NCBI RefSeq assembly: GCF_000764305.2
Contig: NW_025930409.1
Coordinates: 187,130-251,129, forward strand
Origin: Hyalella azteca
Lineage: Eukaryota; Arthropoda; Malacostraca; Amphipoda; Hyalellidae
Direction: 5' to 3'
Length of the DNA: 64,000 nucleotides
A program made the position numbers and the translations under genes. The notes below the pieces were generated by a model, which ran no database searches, was not told the DNA's origin, and saw only the letters and a list, made by a program, of their open reading frames with translations. Below, in pieces: positions 58,185-64,000 of this stretch. Position 1 is the stretch's first letter. The number at the start of each line of letters is the position of its first letter.

Positions 58185-59772
58185 TACCCTGGGGGGGGGG
58201 ATGTCCCTTACTGCCTCGTCTTGCAGAAATGGCAGCCATTTTTTTCTTGGGATGAGATATTTAAATTCTGTCAATCATGTTTTTAAGCCAACACCTGTGT
58301 GCAACTTTCATGTAAGTAAAATTTTTTGATACAGTAAATATTTTTTTGGCTACAGACCTTAACAGAGGTATGTTTCCAAAATCTCACTTTTCACAAATTT
58401 TTTCAAGGATTTTATAGAGATAGTAAATGTATGATTTCCCAACTTGCTTTATGCTACATAAATTGTAAAAATGTTGAACTTTACGCCACTTTTTTTAGCA
58501 TTGCAATATTTTGATTAGTTTATCTGCTACAACATTTCTACAAAATAAAAGACAATAGTCCCGATTTACCCCACACATCCCTTATTACCCCCATTTGACG
58601 GTATATGAATGTTATGCTCCGGGCCATGATCATCAGTTGCATGCCAGCTTTTGTTGTGATATGTAGTCTCCCTCCCATGAATTACCTGTTTAGTGTGCAT
58701 CATGGAAAAGTCTGCTTAGCAGCGTAGTCATGGTAGTTGTAATTACTTTATGAAGTTTAGTTCCTTGCAGTCAACTTAAGCAAAAAATCTTCAACTAACA
58801 AATACTTTTATAATTTTAATTGTTGAGTGAAAGCTGCAGACACACAACTTCACAGTGATTACTTTATAGAAACTTAGCATACCCATACGTGTTTTAAGCC
58901 TTTAAGAAGTTCATTTTTTTGCCTCAAATAACATTGTTGGATCAAAAAACTGGTCTAGGTGTATTGAGAATAATATATGACTGTCAATTTTAGAATTCCA
59001 TCCTGATGGTTGGTACTTGGTATCCCTGCTACCTTCTTTGTTATCGTCTTCCGTTAGGTTGGTACTAGTAGATCACAATGGAAGGAGTTTTCATATTGCA
59101 GCTTATTGCTTGCATCAGTGATCAGTTTTTTAATTGTGGACTGAATCATAGGCAGTTTTTATGTATATATGAGTGAATGTACATAGTGAAGATGTTATTC
59201 TTTGCGATTTTCATCAATAGTGACAATTACATTAGGTATTGTATTACACACTTGAAATAAGAAGTGTAGCATTACACATTACATTACCATCAGTGCGTTA
59301 ACATTGTGTGCATTTGGGGCGGTCCAATCTAGCTTTCTAACACTGATTGGATTCCAGTGGCTGTGATGTTGCACATGTTCTGATGCTAATTGGATTCTTG
59401 TGACTGTGACGTTGCACACATTTTAGCAATGATTTTATTCATGTGACTGTGACGTTGGACATGTTCAAGTGTTGATTTGAATGGGGAACCTTGTTACCAT
59501 GATGATGTAAGCTCTGTTTTTTTTTTCAATGAAATAGCTGTGGCAGCTAGCACTGGCAGGCTGGCAGCTTGCAGAGACTTGTCAGTGATGATGATGGACT
59601 GAAAGTGGAGCCTGTGGAGGTATGCTGGCCTTTCCAGATTTTTAGGTTATGCTTTCTGTTTTGCTATGTTTAGCTACCAGCTAGGCCTAGTAATACATTA
59701 CCCCTCTGGAATTTCACACTGCAAGCGAGTCTGGTTTGTCACTACAAGTCTTCCAGTTTCTGACATTCCAGA
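58185..59772. other. Intergenic, no confident gene
   Basis: Contains an 11-G run at 58191-58201 next to the piggyBac border. There is also an inverted counterpart of the 51803 motif at 58573-58606, and a possible exon at 59575-59619 that is too weak to annotate. Confidence 0.5.
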
Positions 59773-60274
59773 TACAGCAATCCCTTGATTAGCAGTTTTG
59801 AATACCGCGGTTTTGATTAATGCGGAAAAAAAAATTGCGACCTACCCTTAATCTACGCAGTGTTAGTTTTGATTAGCGCGACTTTTTTTTCACAATGCAT
59901 CATTTTCCCGCCTCTAGCCAAAGGTGTTACATTCGTAACAAAAGTGTTCCTTTTCGCTTATTAGATCTTATGTTGTTACTTTTGTTACGACTTTTGGAAA
60001 AATTTGCCAAATGTTGTTACTTTATGAATTTCAGCCAATAATTCTTTAAATAAGGTCCCGTTCCATAGGCACTTATGCTCACTAGAGTCGGTTTAACCGC
60101 GCCTTGTCTCGTTCATAACTCAAATAGTCGAGTTCGGCAACGTTTGCCGGTAAGTGCGCCATGCCGGTGCTCTAGTTACTCGTTAGCCTTCAACTGGTCA
60201 AGATTGCTGCCATATATCTACTGCTCACTTTTATCAAACTACATAATTTTCCTTGATAAATTACCGTCATAATT

Positions 60275-60545
60275 ATGAACAAAAAGGGAACGCTTAAATG
60301 TAAAAATATCACTTTGGAGACTAAGCTTGAAATAATTAAGCGTTTTGATAATGGTGAAACGAAAACGAAGATCGGTGAAGACCTAGGGTAGACCCAAATG
60401 AAGAGAAGTAGACCCAAATGAAGAAAGAAGCATGAATGTTTGCCATGGCCTGGATAGGCAAGTGAATTGCAATCGCATAATTATGCAGGAGAGAAAGAAA
60501 TCTACTGTGCAATTTAAATTGGATTCGTTTTTCAGTAAAAAATAA
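60275..60545 (+). pseudogene. Tigger/pogo transposase, internally deleted (copy 2)
   Basis: ATG at 60275 gives MNKKGTLKCKNITLETKLEI then IKRFDNGETKTKIGEDLG and a TAG at 60389-60391: the N-terminal helix-turn-helix, 95% like copy 1 at protein level by eye. After a short duplicated AGACCCAAATGAAGA stretch the C-terminal tail follows (STVQFKLDSFFSKK, TAA at 60543), the LDSFF-type end of Tigger transposases. The whole DDE catalytic domain is deleted between them. This shows the element is a deletion derivative of an autonomous Tigger. Confidence 0.88.
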
Positions 60546-60745
60546 ATGTTAAATCATTTGCATTTCTTTTATTTATTTCCCCTATTATTTAGAAAAAAAA
60601 TATGATGAATTTCAGTGGAAAAAAAATTATTATGTAACTTTGCTATTTTTGAGGATTCATTATAATTATTCCCATATATTCTTAAATTTGATTAGCGCGG
60701 TTTTGTTTAACACGTTAAAACTTGGGGATTTATTAACCGCGTTAA

Positions 60746-62447
60746 CCCATTAATGACGAGAATTATTTACTGAATTTTTTTTAGGTTCTTGGTGAGAATA
60801 TTATCATTTGTGATGGTAATAAACAAAAAATATGTTCATATATTTATTTTTCGTTGTATGTGAAAAATTATAGCTTGGTTCCATATGGAACCACTTGGCA
60901 TTAACATAACGTTTCTTCAAACAACACTTTTTACGATAGAAAATCAAGCAAGGTTATTCATAATGGATAATACGTATTCATAATGGACAATACTGATGAT
61001 AAATCAATCATGGCAGAATACAATTTAATTTTTAGCATAGAATGCTTCCATTCGTTCAAAATGAATAGGAAGGATTCCCATTTTACGAATGTTTGTGGGT
61101 GCGTTGTCAACATTGTTTACGAAGCACTGCATTTTCAGTGCTTCTGATGTCTCTTTGCTGGCCAATATTGTTGATTGTTTTATTGTACTTCATCAAGGAT
61201 CGGAGTAGAAGGGTGCACTAAAGACACTGTTTTATTTAGGGTCTCCTGCATTATAGCATTTCCTAAACGATCTTTATGAAAAATTATTGCAATAGCCATT
61301 CTTTTTTTTCAAAAGTTTTTCGAGAAGCCAAATGAAACCAGAATAGATATAACATATAATATGTTGGCTTTTGCCCAATTGTATCATGTTTATGGGACCA
61401 ATCCATGTTCCAGCCCATGAATATGTTTCTTTTTCTATTAGATCCACCGATTGGCTTCAATTGCAGAAAAATATCATCTGATTTATCTGCTGCCCAAAGT
61501 TTATAACTAAATCTCACGGGCTAGCCACGTATATGTCGTAGTATAATGTGGCCAAGTCGACCACAGTTGACTCTCTTCTCTGTCGATAGTCATTGTTTTC
61601 ACATTTGGTGATTACTGTTGCTACAATGACTATTCTCGATAGGCGAGCAGGATTGCTAGTGGCTGCATCATCTGAGTTATCTGAATCTCAATATGTTTCG
61701 TTTGTTGCTGCTTCTGTGAAAGGTTCAGTAGAAAATATTTGATCTTCGTGTTATTCTTCTCTCGAAATCTCAATAATTTCATGTGATGATCTGCCAAAAT
61801 GCAATTAGAAAAAAGTGACTCGGGATGAACAATCGTATAGTGTTCACCATACCTACTTCCAAATATTGCAACTTTCAGGATATATATTCCTAACAGCTCT
61901 AAAGATAATAGTTCACTAATAAATAACAGGAAAACTGTTGATCTAAGATCTAGATAAATAGTTTCTAAGTACAAACAAGTTTTTGAAATACAATGCGTAA
62001 CTATATCACAAAGTAATCTACTGGGAAAGTGAGATGACCGGAATGCTTACACTACTGCCGAGCGGTTCCATTTGGAACCAGACAAAATATTTCATGACCT
62101 AAAAGACTTTAGAAACATCATATCACGTAATACCATATACAGAATTAAAAGTACTCTCTTTATCGATAAAATTCTGCATTTAACTTATAAATAATATATT
62201 CTTAGAACGAACTACTTACCTTTCTCTGCAATGATGTAAAGCCCTTCTGTCTGACACCCGGTACTTACAATCTTTTAATGTTAACTGAGCAGGGAGTAGT
62301 TGGCGCAGCAGAACCAAACGTTGCCAGAACACGTACAAGATGTGTATCAAACCTACGCATCCACTAGTATATTGATTTGACCATACAATTTTATTATGAA
62401 TTCATTTTTTCCGCTGGTTCCAAATGGAACCGCTCGGCATTAATGGG
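60746..62447 (-). mobile_element. piggyBac-like element, copy 2, inside Tigger copy 2
   Basis: Ends CCCATTAATGACGAG and GCTCGGCATTAATGGG are flanked by TTAA (60742-60745, 62448-62451). It is 1702 bp and collinear with copy 1 but lacks the Tigger insertion. A decayed transposase is on the minus strand. Confidence 0.92.
61284..61517 (-). pseudogene. piggyBac-type transposase remnant, copy 2
   Basis: The minus frame begins MRFSYKLWAADKSDDIFLQL, which fits the conserved P-x-RFG(Y/F)KLW...GY motif in the piggyBac transposase core, followed by a degraded stretch and LFWFHLASRKTFEKKEWL, comparable with the (F)DNFFTS..L...L...G region. The catalytic Asp of DNFF is not recognisable (FWFH). It is a pseudogene fragment with no intact start or DDD triad. 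The identification leans on the element ends and TTAA sites as well. Confidence 0.65.
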
Positions 62448-62469
62448 TTAATCAAGGGATTGCTGTACT

Positions 62470-62880
62470 TAAATACTAGCCTGTACCACCAAAATGAAAG
62501 GGCTAATAATTGTGTAAAATGAAGTTTGGATTTGGGGTGTGGTGACTCTGAGAAAAAAGAATTTCAGAGTCAGGCCTTTGCAACGGCCATCAGCCACGCA
62601 TCACATTTTCATTTGTTAGCAAGAAGGAGGCAGGGAGAGCAAGCCAGGTGGAAGCAGCATTAAAGAGAAGAGGCTAGAAAGGTGTGAAAGTTTGTGTTAA
62701 GGGTCAAATGAAATCAAGGGGAAGAGAAATTCAAGGAGAAAGTCATTGGTTTATTATTGCTATTTGTCAATTATTGCACTGTATATTTGATAATTATATT
62801 AGCTATGTGGCCTTTCAGGCCAAGTAACTATTTGCGTTATATTATATTATTATGGTTTGGTTACTCCAATTTTACTATTG
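62470..62880. other. Intergenic, no recognised gene
   Basis: The sequence outside the Tigger element shows no exon or family match. Confidence 0.5.
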
Positions 62881-62889
62881 CTTTTTTCT

Positions 62890-63450
62890 TTTTACACCCT
62901 CCCAGCCTACACTCTAGTCAACCTCTTCCTCTCCCTCACCCTCCATGCACTCTCCAAAAATTGCTTTCCGCTCTCAATCATAGCAGCAGTCACCCCCGTT
63001 GACAGTCCCACAATCATTGCAACCCATTTGTCTCCTGTTTGCTCATACATCATACCATCACCCTCATTCCTCTCATCCAGCATCAGCTGCATCACTCATT
63101 TCCAGTCTCTCCCACTCATATGCATCACACTCCATCATCAAATGTTCCACTGTTTCCCTCTCACCTCTGTCACGCATAAAACAAATATCTTCTTTTCTAT
63201 CATTCCACCTATATGTCCGAGCATTCACACTCAACGCATTTGCTCTCACACAGAACATCAAGTCTCCACCTCTACTGCCATCATATATATACTCATACCT
63301 TGGCATCTCTTTCATCTTGTACAATTTCAGGCTGTCCTTTCTTTCCAATCCCTGCTTCCATTCTCTCAAACCACACAATTTCACTCTTTTCTATTACTTT
63401 CTTCCATTCTTTGACATCCCATTCAATCAGGGCTGGAAAAGTTCCATTTT
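62890..63450 (-). pseudogene. LINE (non-LTR retrotransposon) ORF2 C-terminal fragment
   Basis: On the minus strand, read from about 63450 down: EWDVKEWKKVIEKS, a frameshift, then MKLCGLREWKQGLERKDSLK, YDGSRGGDLMFCVRANAL, NARTYRWNDRKEDICFMRDR and GERETVEHLMMECDAYEWER. The pattern R.NAL.VN.RTYRW....C..C..GE.ETVEHL..EC is the zinc-binding tail found after the reverse transcriptase in many arthropod LINEs; here the second Cys of C..C is Arg (CFMRD). The next piece (62907-63095) continues with GDKWVAMIVGLSTG. Reverse transcriptase itself and a poly(A) tail are not seen. Frameshifted remnant. Confidence 0.8.
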
Positions 63451-63459
63451 TGTCTGAAA

Positions 63460-64000
63460 GATTGCGGCTCTAATATCATATAATTTCAGTAGATATGAAA
63501 TCTTGTCGCTCGAATGTCATAAATTTGTGTTTCATTGAAAAATCACGGTTTGCACTTCGCAAACATGTCATTTCAGAAAATTTTCAACTTGCGCAATCTG
63601 CATTGCTTTACCATTCCCACCAAAATATCCTGCAAAAAAAAAACATATACATTGTAATGTAAACAAATCAACTACTAAACATTTTGTTGAAGATCACACA
63701 TAGTTGCAGATATGCGGTCATGTCAATGTGGTCAGACCGTCAGACTGCATTAACACGTGCTTGACTTACAGTAAAGACAAATTTTATTGTTGCCATTTGA
63801 CTGTTTTAGGGTAAAATTAGAGATTTGGGGTAATACGTGCATGGACTTTGTAAATAAATTCGCGCCTTGTAAATGGCTTTTCATGGCCGAGATATGGAAT
63901 TCACGGCTCAGTTAAATGGAAAAGCACGTTAATCACGGCTCAAAGAAATGGAATTACGGCTCGAAGAAATGGAATCGCAGCTGGCAAATCCATAAAACCA
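63460..64000. other. Intergenic to window end, short AATGGAAT..CGGCTCA repeats
   Basis: Near 63893-63980 the phrases AATTCACGGCTCAGTTAAATGG, AATCACGGCTCAAAGAAATGG and AATTACGGCTCGAAGAAATGG recur about every 25-33 bp, a possible small repeat that may continue past the window. No gene is seen. Confidence 0.5.

Larger units (their letters stand above)
59775..62465 (+). mobile_element. Tigger/pogo-like element, copy 2, interrupted by a piggyBac-like element
   Basis: Ends CAGCAATCCCTTGATTA / TTAATCAAGGGATTGCTG are flanked by TA (59773-59774, 62466-62467). A piggyBac-like element sits in a TTAA of its right terminal region, only about 15 bp from the tip. Without it the element is about 985 bp. It keeps both ends of the transposase gene but not the middle, and it lies in the opposite orientation to copy 1. 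Confidence 0.92.

Noticed and set aside
62857..63457. Long plus-strand frames (185 and 152 codons) rich in Ser, His and Pro
   Set aside because: They lie opposite the LINE ORF2 remnant, whose minus-strand frame has recognisable conserved motifs.

Overview
This is a gene-poor, AT-rich nuclear window from an animal, most likely an arthropod. The evidence is a multi-exon gene with GT-AG introns for the mitotic protein INCENP, plus mariner, Tc1, piggyBac, pogo/Tigger, hAT, LTR and LINE remnants of kinds common in insects and crustaceans. The species cannot be fixed from sequence alone. No bacterial genes, operons, rRNA or CRISPR arrays are present.

Layout. Bases 1-893 hold the 5' part of a decayed Tc1 transposon that runs off the left edge. 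Bases 900-38000 carry no gene I can recognise. They are unusual for the number of unrelated minisatellites: about 17 arrays with units of 3 to ~124 bp, including a 13-bp array organised into 52-bp higher-order units and a 15-bp array that encodes Met-Asn-(Gly/Asp)-(Pro/His)-His pentapeptides. Perfect or near-perfect hairpins lie between them. Bases 38057-39797 hold a rearranged LTR retrotransposon: gag and protease are on the minus strand, the zinc-knuckle part of gag is inverted between two 6-bp inverted repeats, and the LTR is folded into a 242-bp palindrome. A tRNA-like SINE fragment follows near 40.1 kb.

Bases 41968-50833 (minus strand) are the one confident gene. I could assemble INCENP, the scaffold subunit of the chromosomal passenger complex, into 12 coding exons that stay in frame throughout and give a 1257-residue protein. 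It has an N-terminal CEN-box-like region, a long acidic/basic disordered middle, a charged single-alpha-helix/coiled-coil region and a C-terminal IN-box for Aurora kinase.

Bases 52213-62467 are a dense nest of DNA transposons whose borders can be read to the base from their target-site duplications. A hAT element (TSD ATCCCTTA) contains a mariner element and a second copy of its own family (TSD CTGAGCTA). A piggyBac-like element (TSD TTAA) contains a Tigger element. Further right a Tigger element contains a piggyBac-like element of the same family, so each family has inserted into the other. A LINE 3' fragment lies at 62.9-63.45 kb. The system-level novelty here is transposon architecture and repeat density, not a new enzymatic pathway.
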